Assembly (NCBI GenBank): GCA_965198675.1
Contig: OZ240666.1
Coordinates: 1,612,001-1,676,000 of the forward strand
Length of the DNA stretch: 64,000 nucleotides
Source: Prochloron sp965198675
GTDB taxonomy: Bacteria; Cyanobacteriota; Cyanobacteriia; Cyanobacteriales; Prochloraceae
Reading direction: 5' to 3'
Under the pieces are notes generated by a model that had not been told where the DNA came from, made no database searches, and worked only from the letters and a program-made list of their open reading frames with translations. Below, in pieces: positions 46,982 through 56,119 of the stretch (positions are counted from its first letter, which is position 1; each line of letters begins with the position of its first letter). The position numbers were made by a program, and so were the translations under genes.

Positions 46982-48358
46982 ATGAAAGGTAAACGGCTCG
47001 AAAAACTCATAACGGCGGCGATCGCCGCTACTTTAGCTATAGTTGCAGTACCCCAAACCCTACGAGGGGAACAAAGAAATGGCATCGCTCACCCCCGCAC
47101 TCCTTACCAACTAGGTTTCTACAACCGTCATCGTCGTAGTTACCGGGTAGCAGGAGCGCTTCATTTCGCCCACAGTAAACTCCACGATGTCTTACTTTTA
47201 ACTCCTTTCCAGAATCACGCTAAAGCGGATACTAAACTTTACGAGGAAATTATTGCTGTCTACAATAACCCACCTCGCATTGAGCCGACAATGGAATTAT
47301 ATGCTCCTTATACAGCTCGCGCCACTTGGCGACTTTTCCGCACTATTGACTGGGTTCACTTACTCCATGAAATGACTGAAGATGTGATGGCGGCGAAAAG
47401 TATTCCTTGGGAAGAAAAAGAAAAGGCGCTGAAGGAAGTCTATGACTACTATACATCAACTTACAAGGATATTGTTCTCAGTCCCGCTCCTTTAGATGTA
47501 ACTATGCGTCGCGCTGGGGTAATGATGAAGCCCTATTTTAGCCTCACCCGGAATTATTATACCAAAAACAACAATTTCTTTTATGCTGCTCACTGGTGGC
47601 ATCCTGCTGTCTATGAGTCCATGATGATAGGGGGGAATGATGAGGAGCAGGAGAGGATGATTGAGAAAATGGAGGATCTATTCCGCTCCCAAGTCATCCC
47701 TAACCCCCCCCCCATGCGCATGTTGCTGAGTCGGGAAGGTTCTCCTCGTTACAGTCGTCTCTCTCCAGAAACCGCTAATGTTTTTGATAACCTGCATATG
47801 CTCCACGGTATTACTTACGATATTTTTGCCTACTCAGGTTGGACTATAGCTCAAAAGCGAAAGGAACTGTATCGGGTTTTGGACGCTATGAGTTATCAAC
47901 CGGGAGATGAGAAGTTGGTGCGGAAGTTTACTATTCCTAAGGTAAATATCAATCCCTTGGTTTATGACGATTGGTTGAAAACTGTGGATGGAGCAATGAC
48001 GGGGATTATGATGGAAATGTTGGATGAGATGATGTCTCATCATGGGAATCATGGGAGTCATGGAGCTATGCACCATGGTGTTATAAATCCAGAAATCCAA
48101 CAGCAACTGAAAGCCCAGTTGAAATTGAAACTGACTCCGGGTATTCAAGAGGGAGAAATTCCCGGTTCTTTTCTGGATGCTATGATGGAGATTATGCCCA
48201 ATATGAACCTTTCTCCAGCAGTGCTGGAACCTGGTGAGATTCCCCCCATAATGATTGAGGCTATGTTGAAGGGTTGGGAACAAAAATATGCCAATCTTCC
48301 CGATATTGAACCTATTTCTATGGAGCAAGAACCTGAGGCTGGGGCTTTTATGAATTAG
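46982..48358 (+). CDS. Secreted His-rich protein, putative metal-binding
   Basis: A 458-residue protein with an N-terminal signal-like segment (LITAAIAATLAIVAVPQTLR), a long conserved-looking middle (WVHLLHEMTEDVMAAKSIPW, NNNFFYAAHWWHPAVYESMM, FDNLHMLHGITYDIFAYSGW) and a His/Met-rich stretch near residues 350-370 (MMSHHGNHGSHGAMHHG). The C-terminal third is Met- and Pro-rich. The histidines and methionines suggest binding of copper or another soft metal in the periplasm; this is inference. It heads a plus-strand run with an outer-membrane protein and a two-component regulator. Confidence 0.65.
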   Translation: MKGKRLEKLITAAIAATLAIVAVPQTLRGEQRNGIAHPRTPYQLGFYNRHRRSYRVAGALHFAHSKLHDVLLLTPFQNHAKADTKLYEEIIAVYNNPPRIEPTMELYAPYTARATWRLFRTIDWVHLLHEMTEDVMAAKSIPWEEKEKALKEVYDYYTSTYKDIVLSPAPLDVTMRRAGVMMKPYFSLTRNYYTKNNNFFYAAHWWHPAVYESMMIGGNDEEQERMIEKMEDLFRSQVIPNPPPMRMLLSREGSPRYSRLSPETANVFDNLHMLHGITYDIFAYSGWTIAQKRKELYRVLDAMSYQPGDEKLVRKFTIPKVNINPLVYDDWLKTVDGAMTGIMMEMLDEMMSHHGNHGSHGAMHHGVINPEIQQQLKAQLKLKLTPGIQEGEIPGSFLDAMMEIMPNMNLSPAVLEPGEIPPIMIEAMLKGWEQKYANLPDIEPISMEQEPEAGAFMN

Positions 48359-48415
48359 GGGATTGTTTCACACAGAGGCGCAGAGGCGCAGATGAATGTA
48401 GGAGTAAAGGGAAAA

Positions 48416-49192
48416 ATGAAATTAATAGGGAAGAGAATAGCCATAGTCTTAGTAATATGGGGTTTTATGGGTTCAGGAATGGTAAAAGCTGCGGAGCACC
48501 TCAATTTGGAAGAAGGGCTACCGACAGAGGTGGAGGATGCTTATCCCATACCCTATAAAGGGATTGAGGTTCAAGGACAATTTTTGTACCAACAAACTGA
48601 GAATGGGGAGGAATTTGGGTTAGAATCCAGAATATAATTTGGTTTTGCCCCCAATTGGCAAGGTAGAATTACTCTACCCTTCCAGTTTGGCTCTGCTGTT
48701 GAGGATGGAATCGGAAATGTGGGGTTGGAGTTGTTTTACAATTTTAATGCGGAAGGATTGAGTACTCCTGCTTTTGCTATTTCTGGAAGTGTGGATTTCC
48801 CTACATCCCCTGATGAGGAAGGGTTTGAGGGTACTATTAAGTTAATCGCCACCAAAACTTTGGGTAAGGCTGCTAATGTAGATCGCCTCCATTTAAATGT
48901 AGCTTATACTTACGATAGTAACGATGAAAGGAGGAATCGTCTAAGGGCTATTTTGGGTTATAGTCGCCGTCTAGGTTCGGAAACTATTTTGGTGACTGAT
49001 TTTGTCTATGATTGCGTCAGCAACCGCGACAGCGTCCAGGAAGAGGAGGAAGAGCGGGATGCTTATGTGTTAGAATTGGGAGTACGTCACCAAATTCATC
49101 CTTTAACTGTGCTCACAGTTGGTGCAGGGGCTGGTTTAACGGCTGATTCTCCTGATTTTAGGATTACTGCTGGATTTCAACATTCTTTATGA
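48416..49192 (+). pseudogene. Outer-membrane beta-barrel protein interrupted by one in-frame TAA
   Basis: From ATG at 48416 a signal peptide (IAIVLVIWGFMGSGMVKAAE) is followed by beta-strand-rich sequence. TAA at 48635-48637 interrupts (after FGLESRI). The same frame continues FGFAPNWQGRITLPFQFGSA to FRITAGFQHSL at 49192, ending in the aromatic/Leu pattern of outer-membrane barrels. It resembles transporter-like proteins of the phenol-degradation MetA type. DCVSNRDSVQ near the C-terminus is a translated GATTGCGTCAGCAACCGCGA repeat. It ends 3 bases before the response regulator. Confidence 0.75.
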
Positions 49193-49195
49193 GTT

Positions 49196-49870
49196 ATGCG
49201 GTTATTATTGGTGGAAGATGAACCTGATTTGGGAGGGGCAATCAAGAAATCTTTGACGAGGGAAGCTTATATAGTAGACTGGGTTTTGGATGGTACGGAA
49301 GCATGGTATTATTTAGATAATCAGTGGACTGAATATACTCTAGCTATTGTAGATTGGTTGCTCCCAGGAATGTCAGGATTAGAACTGGTAAAACGGGTGC
49401 GCTCCCATAAGGATAAAATACCCATTTTAATGCTAACGACGAAAGACGCTGAGGAGGATAAGGTGACTGGTTTAGACGCCGGGGCTGATGATTATTTGAT
49501 TAAGCCTTTTGGTATGAGAGAATTATTAGCACGACTCCGCGCTCTACAACGGCGTTACCCTCAGTTACAACCTCAGCAGTTACAAGTGGGGGGCTTCACT
49601 TTGGATTATAATACTCATATGGTTTGGTATAGGGAGAATAAGATTGATTTAACTGTCAAAGAGTTTCAATTGTTAGAATATTTTCTCCAACACCCAAATC
49701 AAGTTTTAACCAGGGAGCGCATTTTAGATCGGCTTTGGGAAATAGGTGCAGAACCCATGAGTAATGTGGTGGCTGCATAAATGCGTTTACTGCGGAAAAA
49801 ACTAGCTCAGTATAACTGTGAAAAAGTGATTGAAACTGTCTATGGTTTGGGATATCGTTTTGTACCGTAA
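49196..49870 (+). pseudogene. OmpR-family response regulator (RppA-like), one in-frame TAA near the end
   Basis: The receiver domain reads RLLLVEDEPDLGGAIKKSLT, AIVDWLLPGMSGLELV (phospho-Asp), MLTTKDAEEDKVTGLDAGAD and DYLIKPFGMRELLARLRAL. A winged-helix domain follows (VKEFQLLEYFLQHPNQVLTRERILDRLW). TAA at 49778-49780 interrupts after SNVVAA; the frame then resumes MRLLRKKLAQYNCEKVIETV YGLGYRFVP and ends at 49870. The truncated product lacks the recognition helix and wing and should not bind DNA. The related sensor kinase is at 51720-53204. Confidence 0.85.
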
Positions 49871-50007
49871 CCTACCTTCCACTCGCTCATAAGCCCGCTC
49901 ATAAGCCCGCGAATGAATTGCGGGCTAATTTATCAAAAAATTTACCCACACTCCGAACCCCCCCCGTAGTGCTATACTAAAAAAGGTTGGTGCTCAAAAC
50001 TGCTATA

Positions 50008-50874
50008 ATGTGGACACAAGGCAAAAAATTAGACAATAATCGCTATAAAATAGAGGAAACCTTGGGTAGTGGTGGGTTTGGGGTAACCTACAAAGCATGG
50101 GATCTAAGAATAGGGGATGACTTTCCCGTTGTTATCAAAATACCCAACCGATCCGCTCACAACAAAAAGAACCGTTCTCAACTAATAGACTTATTTAAGA
50201 AGAAGGCCAAACTCCTGGCAGCCGTCAGTCGAACCCCTCATCCCCATATCGTGCGCATAACAGATCGTTTTGAAGAAGAAGGGATCCCCTGTTTGATGAT
50301 GGACTTTGTATCGGGAACCAACTTGCAAGACTTAGTAGAGGAAAAAGGGAGATTATCAGAGGAGAAAGCCATCGCCTACATGAAAGACATAGATTCTGCC
50401 TTAGAATTTTGCCACAAAAAAGGAATCATCCATCGGGATATAAAACCTGCCAATATCATGGTTCGAGATGATGATGAACGGGTGATGCTCATTGATTTTG
50501 GCATTGCTAGGGAGACGGGGGGAGAAACCATGACCACCTCGTTTACTCGTTTGTACGCTCCCTGGGAGCAGATAAATCGTGCAGTAGCGGAAGATGTGAT
50601 GGGGAAAGAGGGAGCAAAAAAATGGCGACAGTCTCCTACAGTGGATATATACACTTGTGCAGGTTCTTTGTACTATCTAGTAACGGGAGATTCCCCGGTT
50701 GCTCCTTTATCTAATTGCCCCCTTATGACAAAAGAGTGTAGACAGAGGTTTCCTGATAATGTTCCTCTAAGCGACGGGTTAAAGCAAGCTATAATTGCGA
50801 CGATGCAGCCAAATCCAGAAAATCGTCCTCAGTCTGTAAAAGCTTGGTTGGAGTTACTTCCGAAATTCCAATGA
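50008..50874 (+). CDS. Serine/threonine protein kinase
   Basis: From ATG at 50008 (MWTQGKKLDNNRYKIEETLG) 288 residues are encoded. All kinase motifs are visible: GSGGFGVTY (P-loop), VVIKIPN (Lys), IIHRDIKPANIMV (catalytic loop), LIDFGIAR (DFG), YAPWEQ and the C-lobe ENRPQSVKAWLELL. There is no transmembrane or sensor domain, so it is a soluble Hanks-type kinase. It stands between the response regulator and its probable sensor, and the substrate is unknown. Confidence 0.93.
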   Translation: MWTQGKKLDNNRYKIEETLGSGGFGVTYKAWDLRIGDDFPVVIKIPNRSAHNKKNRSQLIDLFKKKAKLLAAVSRTPHPHIVRITDRFEEEGIPCLMMDFVSGTNLQDLVEEKGRLSEEKAIAYMKDIDSALEFCHKKGIIHRDIKPANIMVRDDDERVMLIDFGIARETGGETMTTSFTRLYAPWEQINRAVAEDVMGKEGAKKWRQSPTVDIYTCAGSLYYLVTGDSPVAPLSNCPLMTKECRQRFPDNVPLSDGLKQAIIATMQPNPENRPQSVKAWLELLPKFQ

Positions 50875-50927
50875 AAGTCTAGGATGGTAATATAAAGAAA
50901 ATTGACATCAAAGTACAGAACCAGCCC

Positions 50928-51308
50928 ATGTCAAATCATCAAATTACCATAGAACTACCAGAACCCGTCTTCCGTCAGTTCGCTCATATTGCTGCTACAA
51001 CACAACAACCTATAGAAACTCTGATTACCCAAAGTGTAGTTAACAACTTACCTCCCAACTTAGATAACATTCCCCTGGAAATGCAGCCAGAGTTATTGAC
51101 TATGCAAACCCAAGATCTATCAGAACTGCTGTCAATCGCTCGCTCTCAGGTAGAACCCAACCGCCATGAACGCCATGTTCAACTATTAGATAAGAATAAG
51201 GAAGAAGTTTTGAGTGATAAGGAACGGCAAGAATTAACCCAACTAAGGTTAGAAGCAGATCAACTCATGTTACGTAAAGCCTATGCTTGGTCTATTTTAC
51301 GTTTGTGA
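50928..51308 (+). CDS. Hypothetical protein, C-terminus lost in a deletion
   Basis: A 126-residue soluble protein: ITIELPEPVFRQFAHIAATT near the N-terminus (an antitoxin/ribbon-helix-like segment), then EVLSDKERQELTQLRLEADQ, LMLRKAYAWSILR. Similar proteins in cyanobacteria continue past WSILRW and are followed by an HNH endonuclease. Here that end is replaced by the start of the HNH gene, which overlaps it by 26 bases. It may be the partner of the HNH protein. Confidence 0.65.
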   Translation: MSNHQITIELPEPVFRQFAHIAATTQQPIETLITQSVVNNLPPNLDNIPLEMQPELLTMQTQDLSELLSIARSQVEPNRHERHVQLLDKNKEEVLSDKERQELTQLRLEADQLMLRKAYAWSILRL

Positions 51309-51696
51309 ATACTGTAAAACTTCTTCCCGACTGACTGGAACCCCCCTAGTGATAGAGCATATCATCCCAAAGTCATTGGGAGGAACGGATAAGGGCGAAA
51401 ACTTAGCTGCTTCCTGTTACCGTTGCAATGAGTTTAAGGGAACCAAAACTCACGCTGTGGATCCTAAGACAAAGCAGCTGGTTAAACTTTTCAATCCACG
51501 AACCCAAAATTGGAAGGAGCACTTCACCTGGGTTAATAATGGAATCCATATTGCTGGATTAACACCAATAGGTTGTGCAACGGTATTAGCTTTGCGATTG
51601 AATAATGAATACATCGTTCAAGCAAGAGTAATCTGGATAGAAGTGGGGTGGGAGCATCCACCAAATGATAACACAAGTCCGCCGGAATTATTCTAA
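51283..51696 (+). CDS. HNH endonuclease, probably truncated at the N-terminus
   Basis: A 137-residue frame. The HNH core is complete: CEYCKTSSRLTGTPLVIEHI, IPKSLGGTDKGENLAASCYR, CNEFKGTKT, with both Cys pairs and the EH motif. The normal about 20-residue N-terminus before CEYCK is missing; only MLGLFY precedes it, read from the end of the upstream gene in another frame. A deletion that fused the two genes explains both defects. The nuclease core may still fold. Confidence 0.75.
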   Translation: MLGLFYVCEYCKTSSRLTGTPLVIEHIIPKSLGGTDKGENLAASCYRCNEFKGTKTHAVDPKTKQLVKLFNPRTQNWKEHFTWVNNGIHIAGLTPIGCATVLALRLNNEYIVQARVIWIEVGWEHPPNDNTSPPELF

Positions 51697-51719
51697 ATTT
51701 TCAATAAAATTAATGATTC

Positions 51720-53204
51720 ATGGTATTTAGAGCACAAAATCAACTATTTAGAGAGAGAAGAGGGAGACTGGCGATTTGGTATGCAGGTGTCATGGGAGGG
51801 ATTTTGAGTATATCTGCTTTAGGGATGTATGAAGCGATCGCCCACGCTCATAGGATAACTATAGATAGAGAGGTGGAATCTGTTGCCGGTACTCTCCATG
51901 ATAGTATAGAACCTTTACTTAAAGAACCTGGTAAGTTAGAGCCAGAAATAAACCAACTTGTGCCCAATTTGTGTTTATTGACAGCTCCTTGTTTCCATAG
52001 TACAATAGATAACCCGAGGCATATTGCCAGTCAAATTAACCTATCTGATAATTATTATATCCATTTTGTGAATATTTCGGGAGAATTAATGGCGATCGCC
52101 GGCAATTTTATCCCAGCCTCGGTGAGATTGACGGAAACGGAACCCCAATGGTATACTCTTAAAGACAATCAAAATATTCGTTATCGTCAAATTACCCTCC
52201 CCTTGCATACTAGAGATAATCAAGACTGGGGATATTTGCAAATAGGGCGCAACCAGTCAGATTTCGATGATTATGTAAGGACAGTAAGATGGATTATCCT
52301 GGTGGGATTACCTTTAATCATGCTATTGGTGGGTATTGCCAGTTGGTGGTTGGCTGCATTAGCCATGGAACCTATTTATCAATCTTATCAACAAATGCAA
52401 CAATTTACTGCTGATGCTGCTCATGAGTTACGCACATCTCTAGCTGCGGTTGGAGCAACAGTAGAATCCAGTTTGCAGCTACCTTCTTTAAATGAAGATG
52501 AAGCGCGATGTACTTTGGAAGTAGTGCAGCGTCAGAATAATCGCCTTTCTCAGTTGGTAGGAGATTTGTTGCTGTTAGCGCGGATGGAGCGCCCAGATTT
52601 ACCAGTTGCAACTGGTGAGTTGATTATACTCCAAGATATAGTTAACGATATTGCTGAGGAACTAGCTGCTTTAGCTAGAGAGGCTAATGTAGAATTAGTG
52701 GTGGATTTTAACCTAAGCTCAGAATTACAAGTGAGGGGAAATGAGGTTCAGTTATATCGCATGGTGGCTAATTTAGTGACTAATGCCATTAATTATACTC
52801 CTAGGGAGGGGAAAGTAACTCTGATTTTAGAGAGGTGTCATGGTTTTGCTCTAATTAAGGTGAAAGATACAGGAATCGGTATTGGGATGGAAGATAAGTC
52901 GCGGATTTTTGAACGATTTTATCGGGCGAGGGAAGATCGCTCTCGGAAAACTGCGCGCAGAGGCGCAGAGGCAGGTCGGATTTTACAAGCGCTTGAAACC
53001 CCTAGAGAACCGTGCTATCCTCTGGGCCTCTGTGTCGGAGGGAGCTTCTTTGGAGGATTTGGTTTAGGTTTACCTATTGCCAAGGCGATCTCGAACTCCC
53101 ATGGTGGTAGTATTGAAGTAGAAAGCGAATTAGATAAAGGCAGTACTTTTACCGTTCGATTGCCTATCTATAGCACTATACACAAGGATTTGAGCAGTTG
53201 CTAG
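51720..53204 (+). CDS. Sensor histidine kinase (RppB-like) with a repeat insertion in the ATPase domain
   Basis: A 494-residue membrane kinase: TM1 (WYAGVMGGILSISALGMYEAI), a periplasmic sensor region, TM2 (WIILVGLPLIMLLVGIASWWLAA), HisKA (ADAAHELRTSLAAV) and the ATPase domain with MVANLVTNAINYTPREG, VKDTGIGIGMEDKSRIFERFYR and GGFGLGLPIAKAI. Residues about 417-446 (RKTARRGAEAGRILQALETP...) are a translated CGCAGAGGCGCAGAGG palindrome that sits in the ATP lid. The frame is kept but ATP binding may suffer. The likely partner is the interrupted regulator at 49196. Its last about 100 bases are duplicated at 42801. Confidence 0.88.
   Translation: MVFRAQNQLFRERRGRLAIWYAGVMGGILSISALGMYEAIAHAHRITIDREVESVAGTLHDSIEPLLKEPGKLEPEINQLVPNLCLLTAPCFHSTIDNPRHIASQINLSDNYYIHFVNISGELMAIAGNFIPASVRLTETEPQWYTLKDNQNIRYRQITLPLHTRDNQDWGYLQIGRNQSDFDDYVRTVRWIILVGLPLIMLLVGIASWWLAALAMEPIYQSYQQMQQFTADAAHELRTSLAAVGATVESSLQLPSLNEDEARCTLEVVQRQNNRLSQLVGDLLLLARMERPDLPVATGELIILQDIVNDIAEELAALAREANVELVVDFNLSSELQVRGNEVQLYRMVANLVTNAINYTPREGKVTLILERCHGFALIKVKDTGIGIGMEDKSRIFERFYRAREDRSRKTARRGAEAGRILQALETPREPCYPLGLCVGGSFFGGFGLGLPIAKAISNSHGGSIEVESELDKGSTFTVRLPIYSTIHKDLSSC
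52955..53050. repeat. Palindromic repeat in the sensor kinase ATP lid
   Basis: GCGCGCAGAGGCGCAGAGGC at the left and CCTCTGGGCCTCTGTGTCGG at the right form the arms. It is translated in frame and is related to the intergenic element at 45763-45860. Confidence 0.7.
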
Positions 53205-53800
53205 GAAAAAGGAAATGCCAAAATACCTAAAATTTTATCCACTTCTTTAATATAATAATCACTTAGATCGATAAAAACCACTTGTTCTGCAAGTTTTATA
53301 AACTTCCAAGCGGTTCCGGTGGTAACTGCACCGTAAATGGTTTTAATTCCATTGCCTTGTTGTTGATTAAACCTTTGAGCAGCCACCATTTCTGCGATAC
53401 ATTGTCCCAACCCCCCCTTAATATTTTCATTCTTGGCTTCCACCAGGGTTACTACAGGGGATTGAATCTCATACATTTCTGAAGAATAACTCAGGATATA
53501 ATCACAATAACCATTGAGTCCAACTTCAGGCTCGACGGTAAAATCTGTTCCTGAAAAAAAACCAATCTGAAAGTTTAAGATACGTCTGACTTCCAAAAGA
53601 ACTGGAGCAATAATCAATTCAGAACGGGCTTTTTCCGTGTTAATAGCATTTACAAGAGGCAAATATTCATCCAGGGTTCTTTGGAGATAATCACTGGGTA
53701 TAATTGGGGCTATATCTGTAAACAGGTGACACGTCTCATCAACGGATAGCTCGAAAGTCGTTATTACTTTGGATAGAGTTTTAAAATCGCTATAAGCCAT
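53201..53800 (-). CDS. Putative PD-(D/E)XK nuclease-like protein, copy 2
   Basis: From ATG at 53800 (MAYSDFKTLSKVITTFEL) 199 residues are encoded, differing from copy 1 (43021-43620) at only a handful of positions (for example D/E in HLFTDIAP, G/S in FSGTDF). The same fold-defining elements are present: ELIIAPVLLEVRR, GYCDYILSYS and VTLVEAKNENIKGG. It overlaps the end of the convergent sensor kinase by 4 bases. This is the copy in the parental context, beside full-length dnaK. Confidence 0.75.
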   Translation of the reverse strand: MAYSDFKTLSKVITTFELSVDETCHLFTDIAPIIPSDYLQRTLDEYLPLVNAINTEKARSELIIAPVLLEVRRILNFQIGFFSGTDFTVEPEVGLNGYCDYILSYSSEMYEIQSPVVTLVEAKNENIKGGLGQCIAEMVAAQRFNQQQGNGIKTIYGAVTTGTAWKFIKLAEQVVFIDLSDYYIKEVDKILGILAFPFS

Positions 53801-54012
53801 ATTTAGAGCCAATACATGACAGTTAAAAGCTTATTCATAACGAGGTTTTACCGCCCACCCACGCCTCCAAAATAGAATAATAAACTGGGTGGGCAATAAA
53901 TAACTTCCTCTCTTATCCTTCTCTGCGTACTCTGCGTCTCTGCGGTTTAATCTTATAGCGGTTAAAGAATATATGTCCAATCTCCACATGGCGCAATTTT
54001 CCGTCTGCTGCA

Positions 54013-54031
54013 TGGTGGGCAATGCCCACCC
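54013..54031 (-). terminator. Palindrome after dnaK
   Basis: GGTGGGCA and TGCCCACC form an 8-base-pair stem about 6 bases after the dnaK stop. It may end the transcript, but the same sequence is a dispersed repeat. Confidence 0.45.
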
Positions 54032-54036
54032 TACAA

Positions 54037-55953
54037 TCACTTCGTTTCTGAGAATTCGGCATCAATGACATCGTCGCCACTATCCGCCGCGCTCCCATTA
54101 GGAGCATCGCTGCCATTTCCAGGAGCAGCACCGTCGGTTCCGACGCCGCCAGCTTCCTGATAGACGCTGCTGCCAATACTATAGAGTGTCTGTTGTAGTT
54201 CCGACATCAAGGTCTGAATCCGGGCGTCATCTTCCTTGGCAACTGCATCCTTGAGATCCTTAATCAAATCTTCCGCCTTAGTTTTATCAGCAGCAGGAAC
54301 TTTATCTCCCAGTTCCTTCAGTTGCTTATCAGCCTGGTAGACGAGGGAGTCTGCCTGATTCCTGCGATCAATTGCCTCCCGCCGTTTTTTATCGGCAGAA
54401 GCGTTGGCTTCTGCTTCATTAACCATGCGATCCACTTCCTCCGAGGGTAGAGTGGAAGCTCCGGTAATGCTGATGGACTGTTCTTTGCCCGTTCCCTTAT
54501 CCTTAGCGGTGACGTTGAGGATACCGTTAGCATCAATATCGAAGGTAACTTCAATTTGGGGCACGCCTCGGGGTGCAGGAGGAATACCGTCGAGGCGGAA
54601 GGTTCCCAAACTCTTGTTGTCTTTGGAAAATTCCCTTTCCCCTTGCAGGACGTGGATTTCTACGTTTGTTTGACCGTCTACTGCTGTGGAGAAAGTTTCC
54701 GATTTCTTGGTGGGAATAGTGGTGTTGCGAGGGATAATCTTGGTCATCACACCCCCCAAGGTTTCTACCCCCAAAGACAGGGGAGTAACGTCCAGCAGCA
54801 GGATATCCTTTACTTCTCCTGCGAGAACACCCCCTTGAATCGCTGCACCTACTGCCACCACTTCATCCGGGTTCACAGTTTGGTTCGGGGCTTTGTCCAG
54901 TATCCGCTTCACCAGTGCTACCACAGCGGGAATACGAGTGGAACCTCCCACCATCACTACTTCATCAATAGCATCCTTCTTAATTTTAGCATCCCCCATG
55001 GCTTTTTCTACAGGAATGCGACAGCGATCGATTAAATCAGCAGCTAGTTCTTCAAATTGTGCCCTGGTTAGGGTAGTGTCTAGGTGTTTGGGACCATCTT
55101 GGGTGGCGGTGATGAAGGGCAGGTTGATGTCTGCTTGGGTGACACTAGAGAGTTCGATTTTCGCCTTCTCTGCTGCTTCGGTCAGACGCTGCAATGCCTG
55201 CTTGTCTTTCCGCAGGTCGATGCCTTCGTTTTTCTTGAACTCTGCTGCGAGATAGTCGACAATTTTCTTATCGAAGTCATCACCCCCCAGGTGGGTGTCT
55301 CCGGAGGTAGCTAGTACTTCAAAAACCCCATCCCCTACTTCTAAGATGGAAACGTCGAAGGTACCACCCCCTAAGTCAAAGACAAGGATAGTTTCGTTAC
55401 TCTTTTTATCCAAGCCATAGGCGAGAGAAGCGGCGGTGGGTTCGTTGATAATGCGCTTAACTTCAATGCCGGCAATTTTACCTGCGTCTTTGGTAGCTTG
55501 ACGTTGGGAGTCGTTGAAATAGGCAGGAACGGTTATTACTGCATCAGTTACCGTTTCTCCCAGGTATTTGCTCGCATCTTCAACTAGCTTGCGCAATATT
55601 TGGGCGGAAATTTCCTCGGGGGCAAATTTCTTCCCTTGGGCGGGAGAGTCCAGTTTAACATTACTATTGCCATCCCGCACAACTTTGTAGGAAACTTCTG
55701 TGGTTTCGTTGGTGACTTCGTTGTACTTGCGTCCGATGAAGCGTTTAACTGAGTAGAAGGTGTTATCCGGGTTCATTACTGCTTGCCGTTTGGCGATTTG
55801 GCCCACCAGGCGATCGCCGTTTTTGGCATAGGCGACTACAGAAGGAGTGGTTCTAAAACCCTCGGCGTTAGCTATAACAGTGGGTTTCCCACCTTCCATG
55901 ACGGCGACGCAAGAGTTTGTCGTACCTAGGTCTATGCCAACAACTTTTCCCAT
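54037..55953 (-). CDS. dnaK: Chaperone protein DnaK (Hsp70)
   Basis: A 638-residue Hsp70. The ATPase domain shows MGKVVGIDLGTTNSCVAVME, VPAYFNDSQRQATKDAG, ILVFDLGGGTFDVSILE and VVMVGGSTRIPAV. The substrate-binding domain begins with DVTPLSLGVETLGGVMTKII. The C-terminal lid ends DDVIDAEFSETK, the EEVD-like bacterial tail. It refolds proteins with DnaJ and GrpE. The gene is intact. Its 3' third is duplicated at 43880-44278 and its promoter and first 20 codons at 57294-57468. Confidence 0.98.
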   Translation of the reverse strand: MGKVVGIDLGTTNSCVAVMEGGKPTVIANAEGFRTTPSVVAYAKNGDRLVGQIAKRQAVMNPDNTFYSVKRFIGRKYNEVTNETTEVSYKVVRDGNSNVKLDSPAQGKKFAPEEISAQILRKLVEDASKYLGETVTDAVITVPAYFNDSQRQATKDAGKIAGIEVKRIINEPTAASLAYGLDKKSNETILVFDLGGGTFDVSILEVGDGVFEVLATSGDTHLGGDDFDKKIVDYLAAEFKKNEGIDLRKDKQALQRLTEAAEKAKIELSSVTQADINLPFITATQDGPKHLDTTLTRAQFEELAADLIDRCRIPVEKAMGDAKIKKDAIDEVVMVGGSTRIPAVVALVKRILDKAPNQTVNPDEVVAVGAAIQGGVLAGEVKDILLLDVTPLSLGVETLGGVMTKIIPRNTTIPTKKSETFSTAVDGQTNVEIHVLQGEREFSKDNKSLGTFRLDGIPPAPRGVPQIEVTFDIDANGILNVTAKDKGTGKEQSISITGASTLPSEEVDRMVNEAEANASADKKRREAIDRRNQADSLVYQADKQLKELGDKVPAADKTKAEDLIKDLKDAVAKEDDARIQTLMSELQQTLYSIGSSVYQEAGGVGTDGAAPGNGSDAPNGSAADSGDDVIDAEFSETK

Positions 55954-56119
55954 ATGTCGTACTGCTCCGATGTAAGTTTTTTCTTTATCTTTTGCTTTAG
56001 TACTATCTATAATGAAGCTATCCGATATTATTCAGGTAGTGTAGTTTCCCGAACCTGTTGGGACGGTTGTCAGTCCCCCTTTTATTTGATACAATAGACA
56101 AGTCAGCGATCGCCCCTGA
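55954..56119 (-). promoter_or_regulatory. dnaK upstream region
   Basis: The 115 bases before the dnaK start are duplicated with few changes at 57354-57468, so this stretch was copied with the gene's 5' end. It has AT-rich -10-like sequence (CATTATAGATAGTACT on the minus strand). A GGGAC...GTCCC hairpin lies at about 56060-56077. No CIRCE element was recognised. Confidence 0.4.
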
